Shown here in pieces: positions 1 to 12,243 of a DNA stretch of 64,000 nucleotides. Made by a program: the position numbers and the translations under genes. Origin of the DNA: Marasmius tenuissimus (taxonomy: Eukaryota > Basidiomycota > Agaricomycetes > Agaricales > Marasmiaceae); assembly GCA_029532415.1 (NCBI GenBank), contig JAQOTA010000050.1:5146001-5210000 (forward strand), in the 5' to 3' direction. Within the stretch, counting starts at the first letter, position 1, and every line of letters begins with the position of its first letter. Under the pieces are notes generated by a model. The model searched no databases. It was not told the origin of the DNA and worked only from the letters and a program-made list of their open reading frames with translations.

Positions 1-2498
1 TGTCAAGAGAATGAAAGCGAGCTAGGTAGCGTAGTCGCGGTCGGCGGAAGATAAGTGGGTAAGGTGGGTGTGAGCGAGTTGACGACAGGAAATGGAGTTC
101 TGAGCGCTGAGCGGAGGCTGAGTTCGTCCTGTGATGATGGCGCACTGGCGGAGAGGTAAGCATGCGGCTGGCGCGGAGGCGAATTCGAGATGTCGATTCC
201 TATGGTGAGAATAGAAGAATCGCGGCCAGCGGACAACACGCTACTCTCTCTCTCTCTGCTTGACAACGAATAGTGCATCGCTCTCTCCTCTTGTTGGACG
301 GCCGAAATTGTGATCGTCTGAAGGGTGACCGATTCGTTCTTTCTAGTCGCGTGTGGGGTCCGTGATCACTTCCTTCGCGAGGGTAAGGTGAGTCGGCCGT
401 GATGATAGTTGGACGTTGAGATGGGTTGTGGGGCAGGAACTCGGGTCATACCATCTTCAGTATCGACCAGCCCCCCTGTTGAGATGCAATCTTCGCATTG
501 ATGTAGCTTGTGCTTAAAAGGACAGAGATGGTTGTGGTGGATTTGGCTAGATAACCAGGTGGTGGTCGGAGACTGTCAGTGTCAACGCCGCGGACGCTGA
601 CAAAGCCCATGCCCGTTGTCTCAAACATCCACCGCGGCCCGCGCTCAGGCAATGATTCGATTCGTTACTCATCAACATCCTTCACTCCCTCTCATTCTCG
701 GAACTCTCGATCTCAAGCCAGCAACTCGTTTTTATCCAGAAGTTTAGCAACGTTTCGTCCGAAATAGCAACTTGACGCCTGTCTCAAGTTCCAACATCCT
801 TCCCACAGACTGCGGCGAGTAGGTGCTCAAACCTAATTTCGTCCTCATGATCCTGTCATTCTTCTGATACATCTATCCTTCAACCTTCAACAGCATGTCA
901 TTTCCACTTTCCGTGATGAGGTGACGCGAGTAGATAAGGCTGATGCTCTTAGAAAAGTTCCATTCACCACGGACTCACTCTCGAAGGTCACCACTACGAC
1001 ATTTCCCATCATCCTTCACGTTCCCGCTCTACCTTTGATGGGTGGAGAATTATTGACCTCTCTATGCTCTACGTCGGGAGGTGTTGCAATCTCAATAACG
1101 GCTCCCGAAACATGATCGTCAACAAACAGGTACTACCGCAGCAGAGGCGATTGACAGACGGGGGGATTTGAGGAACCAAAGATGAGAAGAAAGAGGAGTT
1201 GTCTTTGCCTTCGTTTGTGCTGCATGCTTACTCTGGTCGACCTTCATAGTACGGCGAAAACACGCATGGTAATATTCAACTCATCGGACCAAGACAACAT
1301 GAACGACTCGAGAATTATGATTCAAGGACCTCTAATTGAGTGTAAGAGGAGCATCGCGCTCGGGTAGAGTGTCGGGGGAGGGGGGTAAAAACAATACAAT
1401 CATCTGTCAGTTATTCCGAGTTGTCGGTCTCTCTTAATCTCATAGAGCCCGAATACCATCAAATGTTCACTCTTCTTGCCTTTCTGTTACATATATCTGG
1501 TCGGATCCTATCAAAAGAGATGGTATGTTTGGTCGTTTTACGTTGCTTCACTCCATTGACGCGTGATGTTCAGCTCCTTATACGACCACTCGATTCTCAC
1601 CTCAAACTCAGGGAAATAGTCCGGCAGTAACCATTGATAATCTTGGTAGCGAGTGCACTGGTATAATCCATGAGTTCCGGTATATTTCATTCCGCTTTTG
1701 GCCCCACTATCCGCTCCAGCTCGATCTGCGACTGCACACCAGTTTGGACGCCAGAACCTAATCAACCCGCGGACCAGGATGGTTCCTCTCACTCCGACGG
1801 GATGATATGACCATTCGGAGAGAGCCGGCCTGACATAGCTCTCCTATCAGTACCCACCGCTGTCGCAGACGCGTAAAGGATGTCCGTGATCTCATTGTCG
1901 TCGTATCACGTTTAGGCACTGGACGATTGGCACCGATCTTCTCCTCTAAAGCTTCTGGGCTCGTACTGGTGGTCTGTGCTACGTGCCGTCCCGTTGTCGA
2001 CTACGTTGCACTTGACCGTCGCAAGTGCAGAATATTTCCGCCCTTCGAGAGGCATAGTGATCTCACGTCGACTTACGACTCGAGAGAGGCTACGCCGCAC
2101 TTCCGATCTTTATCACTCCCCAGGCTCCTGACTCCAAGACAGCTCCAGCAGTCAGTACTCAGTTCCCCTGCCTTTTCTGACGAGATCACTGATCCAAGTA
2201 TAGAAATTTCAGCGCTCCCAGTTGCCAAGACCAATGTCATTTTTAGCTATGATAAATAAATGGTGCTTTGTCTGGGAGCGTCAAGGGAGCGTCAAGGGGG
2301 CTTGACGTTTTTTGCTAGGTCATTTCGGTCAACTTCGCAAGAATCGATAGTCCATTGGGCAGCACCAAAAATGATAGCGTTCAAGCGCTCCTCATTTCCT
2401 TACTCGAACTGAATGCGAGCATGTACATATGACCAGGCTCCCTGAACCCGGCGGTCTTGTGAGTCCAAGAACACCTCGCTCCCAACTTTCAACTCGAG
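1..2498. other. Region without a recognisable gene
   Basis: Open frames here are short, overlap on both strands and match no family I know. A serine/proline-rich frame near the left edge (3-278, minus) looks like low-complexity noise. The one supported item is a copy of a short dispersed repeat at 581-637. A small tandem repeat of GGAGCGTCAA lies near 2275-2300. Confidence 0.5.
581..637 (-). repeat. Dispersed ~57 bp repeat, copy R1
   Basis: On the minus strand this matches segments at 20043-20100, 38391-38449, 46411-46470 and 61730-61780. The shared core contains GACAACG, then GGGCTTTGTCAGCG, then a GGGTTGAC-like end. GACAA and TTGTC can pair as a short stem. This copy lies outside the tandem array that explains copies R2-R4. 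Function unknown. Confidence 0.6.
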
Positions 2499-4114
2499 AT
2501 GGCCTCATCCAACGCTTTCACCCCGGAGCTCTCCTCCATGAATGTTATTACGCGTACCGTCAGTACACTATCTGTGCGTAATTCATGCTCTCGTAGGCGA
2601 GTATCCTCAAGCTGAACGATGTTTGTCAGGTCATGTTCTTGGTCTATGGTATGTTGGCATTACCTCGAACGAAACGAATAATAAACCGTTCACTTGCATT
2701 CACAGGCATATACTTGATGGTCTTTGGAGCAAGCATCAAGACTACCTGGCGAGACAAAGCTCGGGTTCCGAATTCAGCCCTCTACCTCGGGGGAACTGTG
2801 TCTCTGTTTGTCTTGGCCACAATCGCGAATGCCATCGAGACTTGGGAGCTTGTCCGTCAAGCTACAATTGAGCATGAGGCGACGAGGACACAGCAATTTG
2901 AAGAGCTGGACTGATTCCTCGCTGGGGACGAGGTGTTGACAATTCAGAGGTGCGTACTCGGGAGCAACCGATCGTTTGACCGACGTCGTTGAACGCACTC
3001 GTCACTGGTCCGCAATTTAGCACAACCAACAATGTGATCTCCATTCTAATGAAGTGAGTAACTATTTTCAATATGAGTTGAACGCTTTGGTACTAATGGG
3101 CATTCAGTGCGATAGCTGATCTCATGCTGGTTAGTCGTGGTGGTGTCCGAAGCTCAGGACAAAGCCATATCCCAGGCGGCACGGATCTGGCTAAAGCTTT
3201 TACTCCCGTCTTTTAGATTCACCGATGCCATGTCATCTGGGGCTCCAGAAAGCGAATTGGGTATCCTCTCTTTTTTATATCTGTTGTGCTCAACAGTAAG
3301 TGGTCTTGGTTTGTTCGGATGTGGCTAGCGCTGACACCGGTTCCCTACCCAGTCATTGCCCTTGCGAGCGTCGTTATCTACGAGATTGGTGCTCGCCACA
3401 TCGACTCACAGTTGACGCTGGTTAACACGGGCGGTATGATGAACAGCGTATTCTTCGTCTGCATTGCGGGTTTTAATACGATCTTGACATTGATGACTGG
3501 TAAGTACGCTCTTGAACCTGATTAATGATTCCCCAGTCCTCACCACTCATGCCACTCTAAATCAGCAAGTCGAATCTGGTGGATCACCCGTCGGGCTCGA
3601 GCGATGATGGGTGGCGAGGTGGACCAAAGATACAGAACCATCGTCGCGATAATGTGAGCACATGACATCGCATCCTGCATGAAACGTACTCAGCCGTGCC
3701 GTACCCCAGCCTTGAGTCCGGATGGATATACCCACTCGTCCTAATTGTCAATGCCATCCTCGAGTTTGCCACGAAAGTCGACACTATAATCCCTATTTCG
3801 ATCAGTCCCCTCATATGGCAGTCTGCTGTGAGTAATTGAAATTGTTTCTCATCGCATCCTATCATTCACTCGAAATCTGTACTCAGGGACTGGCACCGAC
3901 GCTGATTTTTGTCCGTGCCCGAAGTGGCAAGAGTGTCGATAGCGTCCAACAGATGGTTTCGACTATGCAGTTCCCATCACGCACAGCTGTCGAGTCTCAG
4001 GATACCCATAGCTTCCATGCGGTCGATCTTCATCGAGAGGTTTCTCATGGGGATAATAGTGAAAGCGATCACGGAACCACTAGTGATGCGACTGGGCGTA
4101 AGGAACAGGCATAA
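2499..4114 (+). CDS. Basidiomycete seven-transmembrane protein (DUF6533/6534-like)
   Basis: A multi-exon gene for a polytopic membrane protein. The first exon begins MASSNAFTPELSSM. Later exons carry hydrophobic segments such as LGGTVSLFVLATIANAIETW, the segment RCHVIWGSRKRIGYPLFFIS (about 3215-3290), a run around PVIALASVVIYEIGARH, and a late ESGWIYPLVLIVNAILEF segment. The RCxVIWG motif after a helix, the WWITRRAR loop and the ESGxIYPLxL helix near the end are, from memory, the signature of a large uncharacterised 7TM family in mushroom genomes. Introns are 50-60 bp with GT-AG ends. The C-terminal tail is hydrophilic and rich in H, S and D. Exact exon borders between 2914 and 3215 are uncertain. 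No ligand or function can be assigned. Confidence 0.7.
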
Positions 4115-4325
4115 ATAATAGTACCTCTAGACGTCTCTTTTGTTCCCGGCTATCCTCGAACCTAGACTCGAAACCACTCACTTCGCGACCCCTTTTACCT
4201 CGAACTGTACCCTCCTTTAGAACGTTATGCTGTATTTATGTGCTGTGTATTCTTTGAAATCATGTGTACCCCACACGACACTCATCGTCCTGGTAATACT
4301 AGATCTTCAAGTGAGATGGTAACAA

Positions 4326-4668
4326 CATCAGGAAGACAAGTAATTTTCCGGCGGCCGGTTTCGGCAGTTCTTGGCTTTTCAGCCATTCTCGCAGGCTGAC
4401 AGGCTCAAAGGTCCAAAAAAGCTACGCAAATACCGCACTCAGAGAACCATATGTCATGCTAATGGAAAGATAAATACCATCAGCATGGTCTATCCAGACT
4501 GAAAATTATGGTGAGCCTACATTTTGCCTCGGGAAATGGGCTGTATGGCCGGGTTTGTGTGCTGAAGACTCAGCCTGCGGAAAAACAGACATAGCCGGTC
4601 AGGACCCTGATCCTTAGCGTAAAACGGCCAGGAACGGCCAAGACCGGTTTTTTGTGATCTTCCCGATG
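4326..4668 (+). mobile_element. 343 bp MITE, copy 1
   Basis: The ends are inverted: CATCAGGAAGA at the left and the complement of CATCGGGAAGA at the right. A second copy of exactly the same length lies in inverted orientation at 31062-31404, inside the large transposon. Shared blocks include TAATTTTCCGGC near one end and a GCCTGCGGAAAAAC...ACATAGCCGGTC block near the other. There is no coding capacity, so it is non-autonomous. It sits in the gap between the 7TM and F-box genes. The flanks suggest only a 2 bp target duplication. Confidence 0.75.
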
Positions 4669-4924
4669 AACTCGCTATTGTTATGTCGGAGTTAGGAACT
4701 ATCAAATGTCTGACTTATTTGACTGAGCCACGTCAATTTGACATTAGGAACAAGAATAGGCGAGTAAGTATCGAGTAAAAACTTGGCCGGAGCTCACAGG
4801 CTCATCGATACCGTGCCTGAGTGGTAAGTACACAGACACAGACACCCGGGCCGACGCGCGTTTCCTGAGTTTGAAACTCTTCGCTTCTCCACCATCGTCA
4901 TCCTCTTGTTCTGACATTCACGAA

Positions 4925-7270
4925 ATGGAGTCAGAAAAAAGTTGCTTTGCTGGTTTTCGGGCGCCCTTTTTGCGACTATACGAGGAAGAAGAGGACAACT
5001 TTGTCAGCCAACAAAGCGCACGACTGACCATGTTTCAAACTGCTCGATCGGAGGACCTCTACAAACGGCCTGCCGAGGTGACGGTCGATTTAGATGAATG
5101 GCAGTCAGTTTGGGACGACCTCGATGCATATAGGTACTTCCATGTCCTTCGTTTTTTCGAGTCGCTCGAAGGCTTTTATAGGGTGCGTTCCCCCACCCAG
5201 TCATTGTCTTGGAAACTCAAGGTAATAGTACAGGGAGAACTGGATCTCACCGGAAGGCATATGCTTGTAAGGAAACAGTCAGCGACCTTCAAAGGAGGCT
5301 GACAGCGGCCTTATAGAGATATGAGGAGTTGATGTGCACCTATGAGCGACTCTGCACAGATTTAGATGAAGTTCGCAAGACTGTTGTTGAGGAGGAATAC
5401 GAAACTGAAGAGAGACACGGCAGATTCACGAGACAAGTTGGAAGGGTAGTCACCAACCACGAAATGTGGAGGAACTGTAGACTGAAGTGGAAGTTGCCTC
5501 GTGCGGTGGACTTTGATTCGTTGGAGGTCAGGATAGGTGCGCTCAACACTTCGCTCAGACATCACTACTTGGCTCAAATTCTTCGCCTTGACAGGAAGAT
5601 TGGCTCGTGTCAAGCAAAAGTCAGACGGATTGCCGAAGATACAGAATCTATGCCTCATAGACTTGCCACCGGAACTTGTCCTCCATGTATTCTGCTTGGC
5701 TGAAGTACAACAAGGACGACTTTTGGCCTCAACATGCAAGTATATGAACAACATTGGCTCTTCACCACATCTCTACGAGGTAACATCATGGCGTGCGCTC
5801 GAGCTGTGAATGTTACTCTGACGCGATCTTTAGACTCGTACTGTGACATTACACTTCGCCGAGATTGAGCAGATGCAGATGCTACGAGAAAACCCTGAAG
5901 TCTTGAATAGCGTTGCTCATCAGACATCCAGAGAACTCATCGACCACTCCACTTTCCTTACCTCACGGCCGGAGCTTACTCAACACATACGGACCATCGA
6001 CATCATCGACCGGTGGAGAGCGCAAACGATTGGAATTCCCTCTTTCCGTTCCTACCTATCTGACAGCGCTTTCTACGATCCTATCAACGGATCTCTCACC
6101 TCTCTGCTCAGATCTTGCACTGGGTTAACGCGCCTCACTGTCAGCCATCTCGCTATCACTACTGACTGGCTTCGCGCCTTGTCGCAGCTCCAAAACCTCC
6201 ATACCGTTCGCCTGCGGTACGCTTGCATCGAGAGCCCGTCTGTGGAGGACGACATTCTCGATGGCTTCATTCCGTCCTCCCCGCATGTCCTCAACGTCCG
6301 TTGGGACGAGTTTCCGGGGCTCGCAAACGATCTACCCGCCCGGGAGCTGGCTGGACGAGGCCTTTGGTACACACTCCTGCTCTTCCCTGGAATTGCAACC
6401 TTCAGTCACCAACTTTTCGGAGGAAACACGGCCGTCTGGCTCCCTGTCTTCGAGATTCAAGAGTGGTGCGATATGTTCTGCCGCAATCTTCGCAAGCTCA
6501 TCCTTGGTCTCATTCTGGACGATGTTCCTGCGTTGATTGAATGGATTAACCAATCTCAGTTCCGGACCGCATCTTCTTGTTCGTTGACCCACCTCAACCT
6601 CTTCACGGACCGTCCTCTTCCGGATGATCTTGCTATATTACTCCTCCAATTTCTCAACTCGGCACCATTACAAGTTCTGATTCTTCAAGGCGTAAAGGAG
6701 GGATCTCTCACTCTTCTTGAACGCATCATCCAGCTCTTTCCTGACCTTCAGGCACTTACGCTCACAAGAAAGGCACAGCAGTTCTTAAGGTTCACTACCG
6801 CGGTGGCTCCATGGCCTCATCAAACCGGAGATTACGCATCACAGTTCCAAAGCTTCCGCAGGTTGAAGTACTTTGGCTGGAATATCTACATTCCCGAGTT
6901 CGATTATACCTCGGCCTCGATGCTTGGACTCGAAGCAGGTAGTGCGATCGAAGGTGGGGAGGTGAAACGTTCCGACACCTCGAGACTGTCATGGGACGAT
7001 CATATGTACCCAGACGATGACGAGTTCTATCAAGATGATGCGCCAATTCTCCGTCCGTTTGCCTGCTATTGTCCGACTCTTGAATACGTGGTGCTCGAGG
7101 GTCGTTCGCGCGATATGTACTACGTTTCCCGAGGAACCAACGGAGAGGTGAAGCTGAGCGATATGCATGATCCTCAACTTGGCGTAAAGCCCTATCCTAG
7201 TCGAGAATGGCATCCGGGTCCACCTTTTTCGAGCTGGGAACCTGTTCTCCTGGTGGGAGAATCTGACTAG
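4925..7270 (+). CDS. F-box protein with leucine-rich C-terminal region
   Basis: Probable substrate-receptor subunit of an SCF-type ubiquitin ligase. I read five exons: 4925-5182, 5234-5266, 5317-5536, 5595-5779 and 5834-7270, giving about 710 residues. The ATG at 4925 is chosen because the paralogue at 50235 starts at the same point (MEPEDEDDCFFGFYKPYLRLYEE against MESEKSCFAGFRAPFLRLYEE). Residues 1-97 form a conserved head ending in GELDLTGRH. A helical linker follows, then an F-box around residues 190-232 (LPPELVLHVFCLAEVQQGRL). The last 480 residues are leucine-rich repeat-like (LTRLTVSHLAI, LHTVRLRYACIE, LTHLNLFTDRPLP). All four introns match the paralogue in position. The target protein is unknown. 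Confidence 0.85.
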
Positions 7271-8416
7271 GTAGAAGGATATGACTTCTCCCTCCGATCG
7301 GTTTCGTAGAACGTTCTGAATGCGTGTGTAGAAGCGTATACAGTATTCGGTATACTATCAAATAGGATTGACTCTCCATCTGCCAACAGGAGTTTTGTCG
7401 TGACTAGCGAAACGTCGATTTTTGGTGGGCTGTCAGTGCCATGGCCGCTGTCGATCAGGAACTTGCCTCGTGATGCATGGGGACCTCACAAGCGCCCGTT
7501 GTGCCGCTGCGTGGGACCAGCCTTGCCTCTTCCAAGTCCACTTCGACCTATTCCAACGGTTTACAATCGACAGAATGACTTCTGCGTCCGGTTGTGATTC
7601 TGGCTAGGCTATTGACGTGGCTCAGCCGCTCAATGGGCTGACGCTTTGCACCACTAGCCGACTTTATACTAGTCACTATCACGCAAGCCTTCCTCGGACG
7701 AGTTCGCGAGCAAGTCCATTGACAACTTCGCACTTCCTATCCAAGCACTCCGTCTATCTGATCTTGAGGTAACAACGTGTGGAATTTGGGCCGGGGGAAT
7801 GGTTGATTCTGGAAAAGAGGGTTTCTGTGCTTGGCATCTGGCAGTACGTTTCAACTGAAAAATTGGAACAAGTTGATCGCTCCCGTGAGATCATCCGAAA
7901 TGTGGGGTTCGACCCCTGAAGGTTAACGTTGAAAAGCTGTCTTTCGAACTCGAGCCAATACATATTTGATCAGTGCGTGGCCTATGCCAACTCTCCAGAA
8001 CCTACAACGCTCATCGATCTCCTTCCATAGAAATGGCAGGACGACCCTAGATCTTCGACTCGGAGCGAGATGATAGCGGGCATGAACGTGCTGGTCTTCT
8101 GGGGGCTAATCTGATTCATTCAACGACAGCTAGCCCGTTCTAACCTCAAGGCTATACTTCCTACTTTTCCCTTTGTGGAGTTTCCTGCCCGCTGTTCATT
8201 TCCTTGCCCTAACCGATTCATTGCTCGCTTCGCCATATACCGTGACTTTCTGCTACACAACATATAAAGGTCAACTGAATTGCTCCTCAAGCTCCCATTC
8301 TTTGTGAGTCTTCCCTATCTTTCCCTCCTTCCCCATCTCACACCTGTTCCAAAGTGTCTTTAAGCCTCCTCCCAAGACAAACCTATAAGTTCTGCACTGA
8401 AGTTTTCTCTACAATC
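7271..8416. other. Intergenic region between F-box gene and lipase
   Basis: No convincing gene. The right end is the lipase promoter and leader, with TATAAA at 8263-8268. Confidence 0.5.
8263..8268 (+). promoter_or_regulatory. Candidate TATA box of the lipase gene
   Basis: TATAAA lies about 150 bp upstream of the lipase ATG and is followed by a pyrimidine-rich leader, a common fungal promoter layout. Confidence 0.4.
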
Positions 8417-9556
8417 ATGCTCCTGTCCACAGTTTCGGCGCTCAACGCACAGAAGAAGGCCGCTGGTAAAAGCATTCCTCCCTTGCCCTATCCATGACAC
8501 TCACCGTTTTGGTTCATTTGTCCGTAGCCCTCGCGAGTACTCCTCGGTTGGATCACCCTCCCAAACATCCCATGATTCTTTGCCACGGACTCTTTGGATT
8601 CGATACCATCAGTAACATTGTCGACTACTGGAACGACATCCCGAGTGCTCTCACCGCCGCAGGTGCCGAAGTGTTCGTGGCACGAGTTCCGGCCACCTCG
8701 TCTGTTGAGACGCGTGCGGGTATTCTCGTTCAACAGATCGCAACCCGATACCCGAATCGCAGTGTCCATCTCATTGGACACAGCATGGGCGGACTAGACT
8801 GCCGTTATCTTACCACTCATTTGCTTGATGGAGCTGGATTCGAAGTGTTGAGTATCACTACCCTTGCAACTCCTCACTGGGGATCCCCTGCAGCAGATCT
8901 TTTGGCCACGACGCATGGTGAGATTCCCAACCATCGATCGCCTCTCGATGGGTACTGATCATCGATATTTCGTTGATACAGCGGCTGAGAATCCCGTCGC
9001 TCGGACTCTGATGAACATGGTTCCCGCTGGTGATGGCGACGGGCAGGCATTTGTGTCCCTGTCCACCGCTACGGCGCATGATTTCAACATGAAAACTGTT
9101 GACCGTCCCGGTGTACGCTACTTTAGCTACGGATGCACTTTCAATCCCGGTGTCGTTGATGCAGTGGCTTGGGGGTGAGCTTTAGTCCTCCAATGTTCAT
9201 GAGATTGAGTCCGAGCTGATGCTGCTTTTGTTTACTAGTCCAACTCACGCACACATATCCCTTGTTGAGGGAGAAAATGATGGGGTGGTTTCCCTCAAAT
9301 CCGCGCAATGTAAGGTGTCTGTCCTTCGATACACGTTAGGCGGATACTTATTTTCCATGTATCACCAGGGGGAGAATACCTTGGAACGATCCGGGGTGTG
9401 AACCATACGGAGATTATCGGCCACAAGTTCACAAACACTCGCACGACTGATGTCCTCGACATTTTGGGAGGAAAGGCGCCCTTCAACCCAAAGCAACTTA
9501 TGGTCCAGCACGCCAGCAAGCTCGCCACCGAGGTCGAAACCGGATACGGATTCTGA
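8417..9556 (+). CDS. Triacylglycerol lipase, alpha/beta hydrolase
   Basis: Hydrolyses ester bonds of acylglycerols, by family. Five exons (8417-8465, 8528-8917, 8982-9174, 9239-9309, 9369-9556) join in frame to 296 residues. The oxyanion region is MILCHGLFGFD. The nucleophile elbow is GHSMGG, with the serine near residue 102. The catalytic aspartate is probably in EGENDGVVS and the histidine in GVNHTEIIGHK. The fold and spacing resemble the bacterial class I lipase group that also occurs in fungi. The N-terminus (MLLSTVSALNAQ) is only weakly hydrophobic, so a classical signal peptide is uncertain and an intracellular site is possible. It converges on the FTR1 gene. Confidence 0.85.
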
Positions 9557-10166
9557 TAGACCAATGGAGAAGCTGACGCGAGTCAGATACTCATGGAGCC
9601 ACTAGTGAGGTACTGTAATTTGTAAGTCTGGAACCTGTGATCGGTTTCAAGAATCGAATATCATGTTCGGGATTGTATCTTTTCCATTCGTGTTGCGTGC
9701 ACGCATATCGAGGTGCTTCAACGTCAAAGCGCAAACCAGGTCAGCCGCTTCAGAGCATTGAGGCCGGATCCAAAAATGATTAGGGTCAGACTAATCTACA
9801 TTTTTGGAACGCGTGGGTCAGTTTCCCTTGACGCTGATTCGCACCTCATCTAGTCTCCCAAGTCAGACTCCAGGATTGCTTTTTTGTCGGTATAGAGGGC
9901 GCAATCAATCTGGACACCTCATCATGAGATCTTGGGGAGTCCCAAACAGTTGATCGTCACCTTGACACTGAGACCATCTGTCGCGGATGTGAACCGGTGA
10001 GTAGAGTGGCAGGTGGAGAATCTGTTCGATGATCAATCTATTGTCAAACGACGTGCCCTCACGCGACGCAGATGTCGTTGTCGACCCACACTTTCAAGCA
10101 CCGGCGGAGAACATCAAGATATAGCTCTGTTTCGCATTCGAAAAGCACAAAACAAGGTTCGGTTAT
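9557..10166. other. Convergent intergenic region between lipase and FTR1
   Basis: Two genes end here from opposite sides. Nothing else was recognised. Confidence 0.5.
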
Positions 10167-11697
10167 CTAAGGCTCTCTGCCTACAGTGGCCACCGTCTCG
10201 GAGACTTTCTCCTCGGACCCTTCCCGTTCATTTGCATCCTTCCTCCACATCTTCCTCTTCTTAGCAGCTTCGGACTCCATTCCGAAGAGCTTAGTACGGC
10301 CTTCCTTGTATTTCATCCATACCAGGGTGACCATGACAGCAATCCAATAGAAAACGTATCCTAAGACAGTCCCAAGAGTGGCACTGTTGGTCCACCCAAA
10401 GATGGCGTTGAACACCGACCATCCTTGACCGTCTAGGTAGTTATCTGGATTGCAACAGTCGAGATGCCAGACGTTCCCTCGGACATCATAGGAGCCTGGA
10501 CCGTCTCCACCAGCATCATCGATATCAGCCCCGAGCAGCTTGTTGAAGGCATTTCGCTCGAAGGCACCGATAGATCGAGAGAATAGGCCGGCGCCGATGA
10601 GAAGCAGGAGGGAGGTAAGTGTGACGAGGAAGATTCGGAGAGCTGGGGTTCAGGACATTATGCATCACTACTTCTCGGGTAGGTAAGATGACGTACTCGT
10701 ACGACTCGCAAATTGGTATATCAACCAACCGCAGATGGATCCGACGATGAGTCCGACAATGGCAGCAATAGGTATGGAGGTGGCTTGTTGGCCCAGTGCT
10801 ACTCCACCGACAAAGACGACAGCTTCCATACCTGGTGATTTGTCACTGGTCAGCGGGTGGAACGAGGAACTCAAGTGTAAAATACACCTTCTCGGAGAAC
10901 AGTAATGAATGGCAAGATGAAGAGTGCCCATCTACCCGTTTTCCCTTCGGCGTCGCCTGGCCCGGGTACTAGGTTACTATGGGACTTCTTTGAAGGATGT
11001 GAGGGCCGGACATACCCTTCGTATCGAAAGCTCGTTGCAGCTTGATTTGCCATTTGATTTTAGCTGTAGGTATTCTCCAGCGCCGTGTCCCAGAGTCGAT
11101 GAGGGATTAGACCCACCTCGTTCCATCTTTAACATCGTGACGCCCATGACGAATATCATCAAAGACGCGATGAGTGAAAATATACCTGGCAGATTTCAGC
11201 CTGGAACGTCTCTGATTTTTCTGCTACATAACTCACCTTCCCATAGCTCCTCTGATTTTGCCCATAAATCGGAGGCCCTCGTGAACCATACCGCGATGAA
11301 TCTGAAAACAATTCGCCGACTCGGTGACCCTGAAGCCAGGCAAACGCCAAAACTCACGCAGCACCAATAGCTAGAGCAATAAAGAAGCCAGTAGCAGCGC
11401 CAAGGAATATCTTAGATTCGATGTCAGGTCGTCAGATGCGACTTTTATTTTCATTCAGAGACTTACCTGCAAACGCATCCTCTTCACGAGTCGCCGTTGT
11501 TGAGCCTGTTTGCTGCTGTCTTCTGTCGAATCATTCTCTTGCGCTTGGGTCTGCTGAGATGAAGTACTCGAGTCAAAGCGGCCCTCGTGCACAATTTGCT
11601 CAGCCAGTCCTAGCAGCACAGAGATGATGATAGCCGCCTCAAGAGTTTCTCGAAAGACGATGAAGAATATGGGCACCGAGAAGAGATTTTTGGCCAT
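10167..11697 (-). CDS. FTR1: High-affinity iron permease FTR1
   Basis: Plasma-membrane ferric iron permease that works with the ferroxidase encoded next to it. The start is MAKNLFSVPIFFIVFRETLEA at 11697; the frame stays open further upstream, but this ATG opens directly into the first membrane helix as the family requires. The two iron-binding R-E-x-x-E motifs are present: RETLE in the first helix and REGME in LPFITVLREGMEAVVFVGG. The C-terminal half carries the family block FNKLLGADIDDAGG, SYDVRGNVWHLDCCNP and FNAIFGWTNSATLGTV, then a basic tail. About eight short introns split it, and the exons join without frameshift. It is divergent from FET3 across a shared promoter with GATA sites. Confidence 0.93.
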
Positions 11698-11849
11698 CGG
11701 ACAGTTCTGCTGGCCCGTCAGTGGGGATTTCGAGCACAAGCAGGAAAGACTGATCGTCCGAGGATAAAAGGTGCCCAAGGTGCCGAAGAACGTGCTAAAA
11801 ATACTATTAGGTTCAATGGCCAGGTGGTTTGAGGACAAATCTCGGGAAC

Positions 11850-11906
11850 GATAAGACCCCAAGATCACATATCTGATAAGATTATTCCGATTATCTCGTC
11901 CTATCT
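11850..11906. promoter_or_regulatory. Cluster of four GATA sites in the FTR1-FET3 promoter
   Basis: Seen: CGATAAG at 11849-11855, ATCTGATAAG at 11871-11880, AGATAA on the minus strand at 11891-11896 and AGATAG on the minus strand at 11901-11906. Fungal iron-repressing GATA factors (Urbs1 of Ustilago maydis, SreA/Sre1 of others) bind ATCWGATAA-type sites. The cluster is about 150-210 bp upstream of the FTR1 start and 340-390 bp upstream of the FET3 start. Repression of both genes when iron is plentiful is inferred. Confidence 0.75.
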
Positions 11907-12243
11907 GGACTTTTTGAGCTTCCGACTCCCACCCTCCTTGCTCTTCTACTCTCATGTCCATCGCGGCTATTGAATACTCCTACATGCTCTGTCACTTTTT
12001 AGTATCGATGCCGTGAAGGATACGCTCCATGATACCGGAAAGGGAACGAGTACCGCCTCGAAATGCCTCAGGCAAAAACCATTTAACATTTTCGGGTCCA
12101 CCCTTGCGGGAGGTCACATTGCACCGTTCTCCCTGTATCAAAACCAATTTGATACATGGAAAAGTTATTTTTAACACCAGCCCTTCATAAGACAAAGTGC
12201 TGAAGCTCGCCTGCTGGCATCCCTCCGGGTCACTTGGCTTCGG

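Noticed and set aside
3..278. 91-codon Ser/Pro-rich frame at the left edge
   Set aside because: Low complexity and no splice or family support.
446..652. Coding exon suggested by GFVSVRGVD
   Set aside because: Copies of this repeat differ by indels and are read in different frames, so a shared protein is unlikely.
7860..7925. tRNA-like T-loop (GGTTCGACCCC)
   Set aside because: No matching acceptor stem, D-arm or anticodon arm upstream.
11698..11961. N-terminal extension of FTR1
   Set aside because: The frame is open by chance. FTR1 proteins begin close to the first helix, and the extension overlaps the GATA-site promoter.
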